Below, piece after piece: positions 19,847 through 30,080 of a stretch of DNA of 64,000 nucleotides (the stretch's first letter is position 1; the number at the start of each line of letters is the position of its first letter). Position numbers and translations under genes: made by a program. The stretch lies in NCBI GenBank assembly GCA_029550965.1, contig JAKPGJ010000022.1, positions 1 to 64,000 on the forward strand. Reading direction: 5' to 3'. The notes beneath the pieces are model-generated. The model had not been told where the DNA came from and ran no database searches. It saw only the letters and a program-made list of their open reading frames with translations. The stretch is from Bacillota bacterium (lineage in GTDB: Bacteria > Bacillota > Clostridia > Oscillospirales > CAG-382).

Positions 19847-20013
19847 TTTGGTTACCTTCTTATTAGCAATTATTACTGATAAAAATTATAATACAAATGA
19901 AAACGGTTGTCAATAGGTTTCCGAGAAATTTTATTCATTTTATTCGGTTTACAAAAGCGAATATCTGTGTTATAACTCAATAAAGCGGATTTTGAAATAA
20001 CAGGAGAGAAAGA

Positions 20014-21873
20014 ATGTTTTTACCGATTACAGCAGAAGAATTGAACGAAAGGGGTTACAGCCAGGCCGATTTTGTCATCGTGACCGGCGACGCGTACGTC
20101 GATCATCCGTCCTTCGGAACGGCCGTCATCGGGCGGGTTTTGGAAGCGGAAGGGTATGTCGTTGCCGTGATCCCGCAGCCGGACTGGAAAAGCACGAAGG
20201 ACTTTCTGCGCTTCGGCAGACCGAGGCTCGCTTTTCTTGTCAACAGCGGCAATATCGATTCCATGGTCGCGCATTATACGGCAGCGAAGAAACGGCGCAG
20301 CGACGATTATTACTCGCCCAGCGGAAAGGCGGGGTACCGTCCCGACCGCGCGGTGATCGTCTATTGCAACCGAATCCGGGAAGCGTACGGCGACGTGCCG
20401 ATTATCATCGGCGGCATCGAGGCTTCCACGCGCCGGTTTGCGCACTATGATTACTGGACCGATAAGGTCAGAAGAAGCGTTCTGGTGGACAGCGGCGCCG
20501 ACCTGCTCGCGTACGGCATGGGCGAAAACATCATCAAAAGAATCGCTTTCCTGCTGGATAAGGGCGTTCCCATCCGAAAAATCCGGGACGTCAGGGGAAC
20601 CTGCTTTTTGGAAAACCGGGATTTTACGCCGCATTTTGAAAGCGTGTTCTGCGGCGAATACGACGAGATAAAGTCCGACAAAAAGGCGTTCGCTTCGGCG
20701 TTTTTAATACAATATGAAAACCAGGACCATATCCGCGGCAAAGCTGTAATCGAAGGGTATGACGATAAAATTCTGGTTCAGAATCCGCCGATGCCGCCGC
20801 TGACGCGCAAAGAGCTGGACGCTGTTTATTCTCTGCCGTTTATGCGGAATTATCACCCGATTTATGAAAAAGACGGCGGCGTGCCCGCGATTGAGGAAGT
20901 AAAATTCTCCATCACGCACAACCGGGGCTGCTACGGAAACTGCAATTTTTGCTCGATCGCCTTTCATCAGGGCAGAACCGTGACCTCGCGGAGCATAGAG
21001 TCGGTGGTCGAGGAAGCGAGACTGCTGACCAAACTGCCGGATTTTAAGGGATATATTCACGACGTCGGCGGACCGACGGCGAACTTCCGCCGCATCGCCT
21101 GCGAAAAGCAGAAAAAACACGGCACCTGCAAGGGGAAGAACTGCCTTTTCCCGACGATCTGCGAGAATTTAAAGCCGGACCACAGCGAATATGTCGAGCT
21201 TTTAAAGAAAATCGAAGCGCTGGACGGCGTGAAAAAGGTGTTCATCCGCTCCGGCATTCGGTTCGATTATCTGATCGCGGACAAAAACGAACAGTTTTTA
21301 AAAAAACTGGTGCGTGATCATGTCAGCGGGCAGTTGAAGGTCGCGCCCGAGCACTGCTCGAACCGCGTCCTGAAGCTGATGGGAAAACCTTCGGTAGAGG
21401 TATATAATAAATTTGAAAAGCGGTTTTACGAGCTGACCAAGAGCATGAACAAGGAGCAGTATCTTGTCCCGTACCTGATGTCGTCGCATCCGGGCAGCAC
21501 GCTGAACGACGCGATCGAGCTGGCGCTGTACCTGAAAAAGCACAATCTCAATCCCGAGCAGGTGCAGGATTTTTATCCCACGCCCGGAACCGCCTCCACC
21601 TGCATGTTCTACACCGGCATCAACCCGTTTACGGGAGAAAAGGTGTATGTGGCAAAAAGCTACGAGGAAAAGCAGCTGCAGCGCGCGCTGTTGCAGTTTC
21701 ACAAGCCGGAAAACGCGCCGCTTGTCCGAAAGGCGCTGATCAAAGCGGGCAGACAGGATTTAATCGGCTTTGGAAAGGACTGCCTTGTCGCGCCGCCGGT
21801 TCAGGCATTCGCAAAAAGCGTCCGAAAAGCGGCGAAAAATAAACGAACAAAAAACGGTAAAAAACGGAATTAA
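20014..21873 (+). CDS. YgiQ family radical SAM protein
   Basis: [34 protein letters not shown]...[19 protein letters not shown]. Confidence 0.95.
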   Translation: MFLPITAEELNERGYSQADFVIVTGDAYVDHPSFGTAVIGRVLEAEGYVVAVIPQPDWKSTKDFLRFGRPRLAFLVNSGNIDSMVAHYTAAKKRRSDDYYSPSGKAGYRPDRAVIVYCNRIREAYGDVPIIIGGIEASTRRFAHYDYWTDKVRRSVLVDSGADLLAYGMGENIIKRIAFLLDKGVPIRKIRDVRGTCFLENRDFTPHFESVFCGEYDEIKSDKKAFASAFLIQYENQDHIRGKAVIEGYDDKILVQNPPMPPLTRKELDAVYSLPFMRNYHPIYEKDGGVPAIEEVKFSITHNRGCYGNCNFCSIAFHQGRTVTSRSIESVVEEARLLTKLPDFKGYIHDVGGPTANFRRIACEKQKKHGTCKGKNCLFPTICENLKPDHSEYVELLKKIEALDGVKKVFIRSGIRFDYLIADKNEQFLKKLVRDHVSGQLKVAPEHCSNRVLKLMGKPSVEVYNKFEKRFYELTKSMNKEQYLVPYLMSSHPGSTLNDAIELALYLKKHNLNPEQVQDFYPTPGTASTCMFYTGINPFTGEKVYVAKSYEEKQLQRALLQFHKPENAPLVRKALIKAGRQDLIGFGKDCLVAPPVQAFAKSVRKAAKNKRTKNGKKRN

Positions 21874-21940
21874 AAAAGTTCATTAAATTATATATAAAAT
21901 ATAATACGCAATTTTTAGAAATTTAAAATATTCCAATCAG

Positions 21941-22015
21941 CTTTTACCTACATATTTTTAACCGCATTGCACACATTATTTTTGATGCAAAAATCAAAAA
22001 TGAGGTAGGTAAAAG
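21941..22015 (+). promoter_or_regulatory. Nested inverted repeats in spoIVB leader
   Basis: Outer CTTTTACCTAC (21941-21951)/GTAGGTAAAAG (22005-22015); inner ATTTTTGAT (21978-21986)/ATCAAAAAT (21993-22001). Confidence 0.6.
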
Positions 22016-22018
22016 GGA

Positions 22019-23071
22019 ATGAGGAATAAATTCAAGGCGGTTGTCACAACAGTTCTGGCTCTTTCCGTTTTCCTTGGTCTTACCGGATTCAAAGCTGACG
22101 GCAACCTGCTTGCGGTTGCCACGCTTGCGAACAATCACTCCGAACGGATCAGTCTGTCGCCCGGCGGAGTTGCGTTCGGCGTAAAATATTTTACCAAAGG
22201 AGCGCTTGTTGTGGGCATAACAGACATCGAAACCGCGCAGGGCTTGCAGTGTCCGGCTCGAGACGCGGGGCTGTCTGTTAAGGATATCATCACAAGTATA
22301 AACGGAAAAGAAATAAAAAATGCAGAAGATTTTCAAAAAACAGTCAATGCGTGCGAAGGCAAAAGCATTGAAGTGAAATATATCAGGGACGGAGTCGAGA
22401 ACAGCTTAAAAATCACTCCGGTCGTCGATAAAAACGAGAACGTGTATAAGCTGGGTTTATGGGTGCGCGATTCCACGGCGGGCATCGGCACAATCACCTT
22501 TGTCGACAGGAAAAGCGGCAGGTTCGGCGGACTGGGGCACGGCATCTGCGATTCGGAAACAGGGACCCTGCTGCCGCTGGACAGAGGCATTATCGTCAAT
22601 GTGAAGATAACCGAAATTGTCACGGGGAAAAAGAATGCTCCCGGAGAAATAAAGGGCGTGTTTGACCGTTTCCGCAGAGGCGAGCTGACGAACAACAGCG
22701 AAGTCGGAGTTTTTGGAATACTGGACGAAATCCCTTCCGGCATCGGCGAAGAGATTCCGATCGGGTTCAAAAACGAACTTCAGACGGGAAAAGCGTATAT
22801 CATCACAACGCTCGACGCGGGCAGACCAGAGGAGTTTGAGATCGAAATCGAGAAGATTTATCCCGACTCCGGACCGACGAAGAACTTTATGATTAAAATA
22901 ACCGACAGCGATCTGATAGCCCGTACAGGCGGCATTATTCAGGGTATGAGCGGCAGCCCGATTATCCAGAACGGCAAACTGGTCGGCGCCGTAACCCATG
23001 TTCTGGTCGGAGATTCGACGAGAGGTTATGGAATTCATATCGAAAACATGCTCGCCGGGATGCAAAAATAA
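22019..23071 (+). CDS. spoIVB: SpoIVB peptidase (PDZ serine protease)
   Basis: PGGVAFGVKYFTKGALVVGITDIE; PDZ segment; catalytic GGIIQGMSGSPIIQNGKLVGAVTHVLVGD. Confidence 0.95.
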   Translation: MRNKFKAVVTTVLALSVFLGLTGFKADGNLLAVATLANNHSERISLSPGGVAFGVKYFTKGALVVGITDIETAQGLQCPARDAGLSVKDIITSINGKEIKNAEDFQKTVNACEGKSIEVKYIRDGVENSLKITPVVDKNENVYKLGLWVRDSTAGIGTITFVDRKSGRFGGLGHGICDSETGTLLPLDRGIIVNVKITEIVTGKKNAPGEIKGVFDRFRRGELTNNSEVGVFGILDEIPSGIGEEIPIGFKNELQTGKAYIITTLDAGRPEEFEIEIEKIYPDSGPTKNFMIKITDSDLIARTGGIIQGMSGSPIIQNGKLVGAVTHVLVGDSTRGYGIHIENMLAGMQK

Positions 23072-23145
23072 TTTAAAAAGTTGCTGGTTAAATCATTGTT
23101 TAGCATTATGTGAATCTATGCATTATGTAATGTAGGATATTATGT

Positions 23146-23178
23146 CGCCGGAGTCGAATTATAAGACAGACTCCGGCG
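23146..23178 (+). terminator. Hairpin downstream of spoIVB
   Basis: CGCCGGAGTC / GACTCCGGCG (no strong U-tract). Confidence 0.45.
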
Positions 23179-23371
23179 ATTGCTTTGAAAAATGGGAGTT
23201 TTTAAGGCATTGAAAAGAAAAAGGAGTAAATTTATCGAAAATTGTATCACGAAATTTTATACATATTCAAAAAAAATTCGGTTAAACTATTGCTATTCTT
23301 TGGATAATATGGTAAAATATGGCAAACACTTGGTGAACAACCAAAGAAGTCTATGAAAGTTTACGAAAGGA

Positions 23372-24166
23372 TTGGCGATGATGGAAAAAGGTCAAATCAA
23401 GGCAAGGGTTTTAATTGCAGACAGCAACAGTGAGTTCCGAACGCAATGCGCGCAGAACCTGAAGCGGCACGGCATCGAGGTTGTAGCGGAAGCATCAGAC
23501 GGCCAGGAAGCATTCGCAAAAATGGCCAGGTTAAAACCTAACGTTGTTATTTCGGATCTTTATCTGGGGAAAATCGATGGCGTCGGACTGATTCGTGAAG
23601 CTAAAAAACAACTTGGTGAAAACTTCCCCGCATTTGTGATGCTCGCATCTTTCAACAGCCAGAACCTATTTGAGGAATGCTGCGAAGCTGGAGCCGCATA
23701 CTGCATGCTCAAACCGCTCGACTTCGCTTCGTTGGCAGAACGTGTTATAAAACTCGCCGACCGCAGCCGCAGAAGAGGAATGGCTCAGGTTCCTACCAGA
23801 GAAGAAGCCGACCTCGAAGCGCAGGTAACCAAAATTATTCACCAAATCGGCGTGCCGGCGCATATCAAAGGTTATCAGTACCTGCGGACAGCAATCATTA
23901 TGACCATCAACAACAGCGACGTGATCAATTCGGTAACGAAGGTGTTGTATCCGTCGGTTGCAAAGCAGTACGGGACAACCTCCTCCAGAGTCGAGAGAGC
24001 CATCCGTCATGCGATCGAGGTTGCATGGGACAGAGGAGATTTGGACGTGCTGAACTCGTTCTTCGGCTACACGGTTCAGAATCAGAGAGGAAAGCCGACG
24101 AACAGCGAGTTTATCGCTATGATCGCGGACAATCTCCGGCTTAAAAACAAAGCGCTGGCGGTTTAA
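23372..24166 (+). CDS. spo0A: Sporulation master response regulator Spo0A
   Basis: Receiver domain; C-term [20 protein letters not shown]...[32 protein letters not shown]. Confidence 0.97.
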   Translation: MAMMEKGQIKARVLIADSNSEFRTQCAQNLKRHGIEVVAEASDGQEAFAKMARLKPNVVISDLYLGKIDGVGLIREAKKQLGENFPAFVMLASFNSQNLFEECCEAGAAYCMLKPLDFASLAERVIKLADRSRRRGMAQVPTREEADLEAQVTKIIHQIGVPAHIKGYQYLRTAIIMTINNSDVINSVTKVLYPSVAKQYGTTSSRVERAIRHAIEVAWDRGDLDVLNSFFGYTVQNQRGKPTNSEFIAMIADNLRLKNKALAV

Positions 24167-24215
24167 ATAAAAGGATACATAAAGTAAGTGTTCAGAAATG
24201 TTCGTGTGCGCAGTC

Positions 24216-24255
24216 AAATAGGAGTCGCTTGAAGTATCGCGGCTCCTATTTTTCT
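24216..24255 (+). terminator. spo0A terminator
   Basis: AAATAGGAGTCGC/GCGGCTCCTATTT + TTCTTT. Confidence 0.75.
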
Positions 24256-24282
24256 TTGCAAAATTTTTTGTGAAAATAATGA

Positions 24283-24326
24283 AAACCGCTGCATATCGGG
24301 CCGACCGACATGCGGCGGTTTTTTTA
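24283..24326. terminator. Second hairpin terminator in convergent intergenic region
   Basis: AAACCGCTGCAT/ATGCGGCGGTTTTTTT. Confidence 0.7.
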
Positions 24327-24390
24327 TGACGGTTTTTCTTAATAAATAGAATGCTTTCCGTGTTCTTTAACGGCGTCCGCTCATACGCTG

Positions 24391-25299
24391 TCAGGGACCG
24401 GGAGCAGAGACGGCGCCGCTTGTATCGCTTTCGGCTCCGCCAACATCGCTTGAAGCGTCCGAGCTTGTGTCCATGCTTGGCTGGGAAGGGGCGGGTTCGG
24501 GCGGTATCGAGCATTTGCCGATGCCGTTCGGCGCGACGATCTTCGCAGCCACCAGCACGTCGCTCTGGGTGGAGCGGGTCAGCGTGCAGGTGCTGTTTTT
24601 ATCGTCGAACGCAATCGTGATGCCGTCTATGTAGTTGCTGATCAGCTCAATCGGAAGAAGGTAATCGTTCAGCTGAAAAATCACGGGTTTTGAAAGACGG
24701 ATGGCGTTGTCGTTGATGTATATCAACGAGGAGTTGTTGTTGATCTCGATTCTGTCGTTGCCCGGCCGGACAAGGATGATGATGTTTTCGTTGTCGCCCA
24801 TAATGCTCAGGTCCGCGATCATGGACAGCTTGCTGTAAGGGACATACAGGCCGTACTCGTTGTTCGCCTGCGCGGCGTCGATCGTCGCGACCTTTGTTTT
24901 GTCTCTCCGAAGCACGAGCGTGTAGGGTTTCGCTTCGTCGGACTGCCGGTTGAAATCCAACAGTAAAATTCCGAATACGGCGAGATTAATCAGGAGATAA
25001 AGTGTCAACAATAAGAGCAGGACGGCCGCGATTTGCTGCTTCTTCGCGCGGGAAGCCTTGCGCTTGACGGGTTTTGGGTCTTGAACCGGCAGAGCTCCGG
25101 CCGGCGTTCCGTTTCCCGGCGGAACAGCATCTGCGGCGGCGGGTCTCCTCCTTTTTTGAGCCTTTTTTTCGGCAGACTGCCGCGGCGCGGCGTTCTCAGG
25201 GGGAGGGGGGTGCGGCGTACTCCGTTTAGGGCTCCGCGGCGGCGTCCGCTTTTTCCTGCTGGAATCTACGGGCCTTTTGGGTTTTTCTTTGCTATCCAT
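24391..25299 (-). CDS. Membrane protein: Pro/Lys/Arg-rich cytoplasmic N-terminus, one TM, extracellular copper-amine-oxidase-N-like stalk domain
   Basis: KPKRPVDSSRKKRTPPRSPKRSTPHPPPPENAAP; TM IAAVLLLLLTLYLLINLAVFGILLL; INDNAIRLSKPVIFQLNDYLLPIELISNYIDGITIAFDDKNSTCTL. Confidence 0.6.
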   Translation of the reverse strand: MDSKEKPKRPVDSSRKKRTPPRSPKRSTPHPPPPENAAPRQSAEKKAQKRRRPAAADAVPPGNGTPAGALPVQDPKPVKRKASRAKKQQIAAVLLLLLTLYLLINLAVFGILLLDFNRQSDEAKPYTLVLRRDKTKVATIDAAQANNEYGLYVPYSKLSMIADLSIMGDNENIIILVRPGNDRIEINNNSSLIYINDNAIRLSKPVIFQLNDYLLPIELISNYIDGITIAFDDKNSTCTLTRSTQSDVLVAAKIVAPNGIGKCSIPPEPAPSQPSMDTSSDASSDVGGAESDTSGAVSAPGP

Positions 25300-25424
25300 A
25301 CTTGAAAATATCCCTCCTCCTTTCTCCTGAATAATTATTTAAAGTATAGCATAGATTTTGTGAATTAGAAAGTAGTTAAGGCACATTTTTCGAAAAATTT
25401 TCATAATCTGTATTCGGGAGGTGT

Positions 25425-27689
25425 ATGGCAGAAGCTATGACAAAACGATTTACCGAGAACGCGAAGCGGGTCATAAGCGCGTCGCTCGCGATTGCCAAAG
25501 AGCTTGGACACACCTACATCGGAAGTGAACATCTGCTGCTCGGTATTCTGTCGGACAGCACGAGCAGCGCCGCGAAACTTTTGAATGCAAGAGGAGTAAC
25601 TTTTTCAGATATAAAAACGCGAATCATCGAACTGGTCGGCATGGGCTGCAAAAGCAATCTTTCTACGGAAGATATGACGCCGACCTGCAAGAAAATTCTC
25701 ATGAGTTCATCGGCGCAGGCGAAAAACTCGCTTTATAATTATATAGGTACCGAACATATCCTGATGGCCTTGCTGAAGGAAGATTGTGTCGGTGCGAGGC
25801 TGATCGAAGCCGCGGGCGTCAATACGGCGGAGCTTTGCGGCTGTTTGGACGGTATGTATTGCAGGATGTATGAAGAAACAACTGCGGAGGCAGAAGTGAA
25901 CCAGATTCGAAAAAGCACACCGAACCTTGATAAAAACGCAATAAACCTTACGGAAAAAGCGCTCGCCGGGAAGATCGACCCGGTTATCGGCAGGGAAAAG
26001 GAAGAAGAGCGGCTGATCAGCATCCTGCTGCGCCGCAGCAAGAACAACCCCTGCTTAATCGGCGAAGCGGGTGTGGGCAAAACTGCGATTGTCGAGTCGG
26101 TAGCGAGCCGCATCGCGTTCGGCAACGTTCCCGCTGAGCTTGCCAACAAGCGGATTATGGCGCTGGATATGTCCACGCTGGTCGCCGGCACCAAGTACAG
26201 AGGCGAGTTCGAGGAAAAAATCAAGGGGATCATCAACGAAGTGACCGAAGCGGACGACGTGATTCTCTTCATCGACGAACTGCACACCATCGTCGGCGCG
26301 GGCGCCGCCGAAGGCGCGATCGACGCGTCGAATATTTTAAAACCCGCGCTTGCCAGAGGCGAGTTACGGCTGATCGGCGCGACCACGCTGAAAGAGTACA
26401 AAAAGTCCATCGAGAAGGACAGCGCGCTCGAGCGCAGGTTCCAGCCGGTCTATATCAAGGAGCCTTCCGAAGAAGAATGCGTTACCATTCTGGAGGGCAT
26501 CCGGCACAAATACGAAAACTACCACAACGTAACCATCAGCGACGAGGCGATCAAAAGCGCAGTTTCGTTATCCTCACGGTATATCACCGACCGTTTCCTG
26601 CCGGATAAGGCGATCGACCTGCTGGACGAAGCGGCCGCGAAGAAGAAGCTCACCAGAACCGCGCCGGACCAGCAAATCACGATTACCGGCAACGACATAG
26701 CGCTTGTCGCGCAGGAACAGACGGGCATTCCGCTGGCGGTGCTGACAAAGAGCGAGAGCGAGCGGTTTATGAACCTTGAGGAGGAAATGCAGAAATATAT
26801 TATCGGTCAGAAAGAAGCCATCTCGACCGTATGCAGAGCTGTCCGCCGCACTCGTGCAGGACTTCGGGACACGCACCGACCGAGCGGATCGTTTCTTTTT
26901 TTAGGTCCGAGCGGCGTAGGAAAAACCGAAACGGCGAAGGTACTTTCGCGCCTGATTTTCGACCGCGAGGACGCGTTTATCCGGCTGGATATGAGCGAGT
27001 ATATGGAAAAGCACAGCATATCCAAGCTCATCGGCGCTCCGCCCGGTTATGTCGGCTACGGCGAAGGCGGCGCGCTGACCGAACGGGTACGGCGTTCCCC
27101 CTATTCGCTGCTGCTGCTGGACGAAATCGAGAAAGTGCACCCGGATATTTTGAATATCCTGCTGCAGATTCTTGACGACGCCGTTTTGACCGACTCGAAC
27201 GGCTTAAAGGTCAGCTTCAAGAATGTGTTCGTGATTATGACGTCCAACATCGGCTTCTCGAACACGGACACCCGCTCCATCGGCTTTACCAGCGCCACCG
27301 ACCCGAAAGCGGAGCGCGGCAAGATATTGGAATCAGTGCGCAAAACGCTGCCCGCCGAGCTGTTGGACCGCATTGACGAAATCGTGGTCTTTGACCGGCT
27401 GACGAAGGATGAGCTTCGCCAGATCGCGCGGATGCAGCTCAACGAACTGTCCGAACGGATTGCCGAGAAGGGCATCAAGGTGACCTTCGAGGACAGCTTC
27501 ATCGACAGCGCGTTCGATTCCGAACTGGAAATGCGCGGCGCGCGGGCGATACGCAGCCATCTGATCCGCAAAGCCGAGGACCTTTTGTCCTGCGAAATTC
27601 TGAGCGGCGCGTGCGGAGAGGGCGCCGAAGCGACCATCCTTGCGGAAAACGGGGAAGCCAAAATCAAGATAAAAACAAAAAATTGTTGA
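25425..27689 (+). CDS. clpC: ClpC-type AAA+ Clp ATPase
   Basis: Clp_N repeats (HTYIGSEHLLLGIL; NYIGTEHILMALL), two AAA modules (GEAGVGKTAIVE, GPSGVGKTETAKVL). Confidence 0.9.
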   Translation: MAEAMTKRFTENAKRVISASLAIAKELGHTYIGSEHLLLGILSDSTSSAAKLLNARGVTFSDIKTRIIELVGMGCKSNLSTEDMTPTCKKILMSSSAQAKNSLYNYIGTEHILMALLKEDCVGARLIEAAGVNTAELCGCLDGMYCRMYEETTAEAEVNQIRKSTPNLDKNAINLTEKALAGKIDPVIGREKEEERLISILLRRSKNNPCLIGEAGVGKTAIVESVASRIAFGNVPAELANKRIMALDMSTLVAGTKYRGEFEEKIKGIINEVTEADDVILFIDELHTIVGAGAAEGAIDASNILKPALARGELRLIGATTLKEYKKSIEKDSALERRFQPVYIKEPSEEECVTILEGIRHKYENYHNVTISDEAIKSAVSLSSRYITDRFLPDKAIDLLDEAAAKKKLTRTAPDQQITITGNDIALVAQEQTGIPLAVLTKSESERFMNLEEEMQKYIIGQKEAISTVCRAVRRTRAGLRDTHRPSGSFLFLGPSGVGKTETAKVLSRLIFDREDAFIRLDMSEYMEKHSISKLIGAPPGYVGYGEGGALTERVRRSPYSLLLLDEIEKVHPDILNILLQILDDAVLTDSNGLKVSFKNVFVIMTSNIGFSNTDTRSIGFTSATDPKAERGKILESVRKTLPAELLDRIDEIVVFDRLTKDELRQIARMQLNELSERIAEKGIKVTFEDSFIDSAFDSELEMRGARAIRSHLIRKAEDLLSCEILSGACGEGAEATILAENGEAKIKIKTKNC

Positions 27690-27714
27690 CAAAACGATAT
27701 AGTAAGGATATAAT
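27686..27714 (+). promoter_or_regulatory. Consensus SigA promoter overlapping clpC stop
   Basis: TTGACA-17 nt-TATAAT; TGA stop 27687-27689 lies in the -35. Confidence 0.75.
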
Positions 27715-27715
27715 G

Positions 27716-27753
27716 ATGCCTGTAAAGATTTTTACTTTACAGGCATATTTTTT
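27716..27753 (+). terminator. 12-bp perfect hairpin + T tract immediately at predicted +1
   Basis: ATGCCTGTAAAG attttta CTTTACAGGCAT aTTTTTT. Confidence 0.8.
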
Positions 27754-27766
27754 CGGAGAGTTGCGT

Positions 27767-28084
27767 ATGGAAAAAAAGCATGCTTTAATCTGCGAGCTTC
27801 TGGACTACTATGCGGCCATACTCTCTCCTCGTCAGCGCGAAGTGCTTGAGCTGTATTATTACGACGATCTGTCCCTGGCGGAGATAGCGGAAAATCTCGG
27901 CATCACAAGACAGGGCGTGCGGGATGCGGTCAAGCACGGTGAGGAAGCGCTAAAAGGTTTCGAGAATGCGCTCGGCTTGATGAAGAAAAGCAAACTGATA
28001 TCAAGTTCGGCTGAGGAAATCGAAAAGCTGACCGACGACGAACATATCAAACAACTGGCGCGGAATATTTTGGAGGTATTATAA
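27767..28084 (+). CDS. ylxM: YlxM-family SRP-associated helix-turn-helix protein
   Basis: LSPRQREVLELYYYDDLSLAEIAENLGITRQGVRDAVKHGEEALKGFE; directly upstream of ffh. Confidence 0.88.
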   Translation: MEKKHALICELLDYYAAILSPRQREVLELYYYDDLSLAEIAENLGITRQGVRDAVKHGEEALKGFENALGLMKKSKLISSSAEEIEKLTDDEHIKQLARNILEVL

Positions 28085-29413
28085 GTGTTTCAGAGCTTAG
28101 TAGAGAAAATGTCCGAGGCATTCAAGAAGTTTAAAAACAAGGGCAAGCTCACCGAAGCCGACGTCAAAGCGGGCATGCGCGAAATCAAGCTTGCTCTGCT
28201 CGAAGCGGACGTTAACTTCAAGGTTGTCAAGGACTTTATCAATAAAGTAACCGAACGCGCTGTCGGCAGCGAGGTTCTTGAGAGCCTTTTGCCGGCGCAG
28301 CAGATAGTAAAAATCGTCAACGAGGAGCTTACCGCTCTGATGGGCGGGACAAACTCCAAGCTCACCATCGCCTCGAAGCCGCCGACCATCATTTTGATGT
28401 GCGGACTTCAGGGTTCGGGAAAAACCACCCATTGCGCCAAGCTCGCAAGGCTGTATAAAAAACAGGGAAAAAACCCGCTTTTGGTAGCCTGCGATATTTA
28501 CCGCCCCGCCGCGATTAAGCAGCTGCAGGTGGTCGGCGAGCAGGTCGGCGTTCCGGTGTTTGAACGCGGAACGGCAAACCCGGTCGAGACGGCGAAGGAA
28601 GCGGTCAAATACGCAATAAAGTACGGCTACGATATGCTGTTCGTCGATACGGCGGGCAGACTGCACGTGGACGAAGCGCTGATGAACGAGCTGCGCGCGA
28701 TGAAGGAAGCGCTCAACCCGACCGAGATTTTGCTGGTCGTGGACGCGATGACCGGTCAGGACGCGGTCAATGTCGCCGAGAGCTTCAACAACCTTTTGGA
28801 TATCACCGGCGTTATTCTTACCAAAATGGACGGCGATACCAGAGGCGGCGCGGCGCTCTCGGTTCGGTATATTACCGGCAAGCCGATAAAGTTTATCGGA
28901 ACCGGCGAGAAGCTGGACACCATCGAGCCCTTCCATCCCGACCGCATGGCGTCCCGCATACTCGGCATGGGCGACGTGCTCTCGCTGATTGAAAAGGCAG
29001 AGCAGGCGTTTGACGAAAAGAAAGCGTTGGAGCTGGAGCGCAAGTTAAGAGAGCAGTCATTTACGCTGGAGGACTTCCTCGACCAGCTGGGGCAGTTTAA
29101 GAATATGGGTTCGCTGGACTCCATTTTGGGCATGATGCCCGGCATTAAGCCGTCGCAGCTTGGCAATGCGAAAATAGACGAGAAAGCGCTTGCGCGGACC
29201 GAAGCGATCATCCTTTCGATGACGCCGCGCGAGCGTCTGCACCCCGAGATCATCAACTATTCCCGCAAAAAGCGCATCGCCGCCGGAAGCGGCACGAGCA
29301 TTGAGGATGTCAACCGGCTGCTGAAGCAGTACGAGCAGACCAAAGCGCTGATGAAACAGCTCTCGGGCAATAAAGTCTTTAAAAAGAAAGGCAAGTTCAG
29401 ATTGCCGTTTTAA
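28085..29413 (+). CDS. ffh: Signal recognition particle protein
   Basis: GLQGSGKTTHCAKLARLYKKQGKNPLLVACDIYRPAAIKQL; GTG start; M-domain. Confidence 0.97.
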   Translation: MFQSLVEKMSEAFKKFKNKGKLTEADVKAGMREIKLALLEADVNFKVVKDFINKVTERAVGSEVLESLLPAQQIVKIVNEELTALMGGTNSKLTIASKPPTIILMCGLQGSGKTTHCAKLARLYKKQGKNPLLVACDIYRPAAIKQLQVVGEQVGVPVFERGTANPVETAKEAVKYAIKYGYDMLFVDTAGRLHVDEALMNELRAMKEALNPTEILLVVDAMTGQDAVNVAESFNNLLDITGVILTKMDGDTRGGAALSVRYITGKPIKFIGTGEKLDTIEPFHPDRMASRILGMGDVLSLIEKAEQAFDEKKALELERKLREQSFTLEDFLDQLGQFKNMGSLDSILGMMPGIKPSQLGNAKIDEKALARTEAIILSMTPRERLHPEIINYSRKKRIAAGSGTSIEDVNRLLKQYEQTKALMKQLSGNKVFKKKGKFRLPF

Positions 29414-29422
29414 AAAAGTAAA

Positions 29423-29474
29423 CGCTCGGAGACAGGCGAGCGAATCCCGCTTGTGAAACGAAGCTACACAAGCG
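29423..29474 (+). other. Two tandem hairpins between ffh and rpsP
   Basis: CGCTCG/CGAGCG (29423-29442); CGCTTGTG/CACAAGCG (29448-29474); no U-tract. Confidence 0.5.
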
Positions 29475-29556
29475 ATATCAATAAGGTATAAAAGAGCAGA
29501 TAAAAATCTTCTCTTTCATATAAAAAACACTTTATATAGTTTTGGAGGAAAAACAC

Positions 29557-29799
29557 ATGGCAGTAAAAATCAGACTTAGAAGACTGGGCGCAAAGAAAGC
29601 GCCTTTCTACAGAATCGTCGTAGCGGATTCCCGTTCTCCCAGAGACGGCAGATTCATCGAGGAGCTCGGATACTACAATCCGATGACCGATCCCGCGGAC
29701 ATCAAGGTTGACGTAGAAAAGGCAAAAGCATGGCTTGCAAAAGGCGCGCAGCCGACTGACACGGTCAGAGCGATTCTGAAAAAGACCAACGTCATATAG
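29557..29799 (+). CDS. rpsP: 30S ribosomal protein S16
   Basis: [52 protein letters not shown]. Confidence 0.98.
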   Translation: MAVKIRLRRLGAKKAPFYRIVVADSRSPRDGRFIEELGYYNPMTDPADIKVDVEKAKAWLAKGAQPTDTVRAILKKTNVI

Positions 29800-29850
29800 A
29801 GCTCGTCCGCACAGAGTTTTAATTGACTGTCACCATATACAGGAGGACAA

Positions 29851-30078
29851 ATGAAACAGATTCTTTTAGATATCGCCAAATCGATTGTGGACAAACCCGA
29901 TGAGGTGATCGTGGTTGAAAAGGTCAGCGGCGATACCAGTATTCTCGAACTCTCCGTCGCCAAGGAGGACATGGGCAAGGTCATCGGAAGAGGCGGCAAA
30001 ATCGCGAAGAGCATTCGAACCATAATGAAAGCGGCAGCGGTAAAAGAAAACAAACGGGTTATCGTGGATATTATTTAG
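29851..30078 (+). CDS. khpA: KH-domain RNA-binding protein KhpA
   Basis: LSVAKEDMGKVIGRGGKIAKSIRTIMKAAA; between rpsP and rimM. Confidence 0.93.
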   Translation: MKQILLDIAKSIVDKPDEVIVVEKVSGDTSILELSVAKEDMGKVIGRGGKIAKSIRTIMKAAAVKENKRVIVDII

Positions 30079-30080
30079 CC

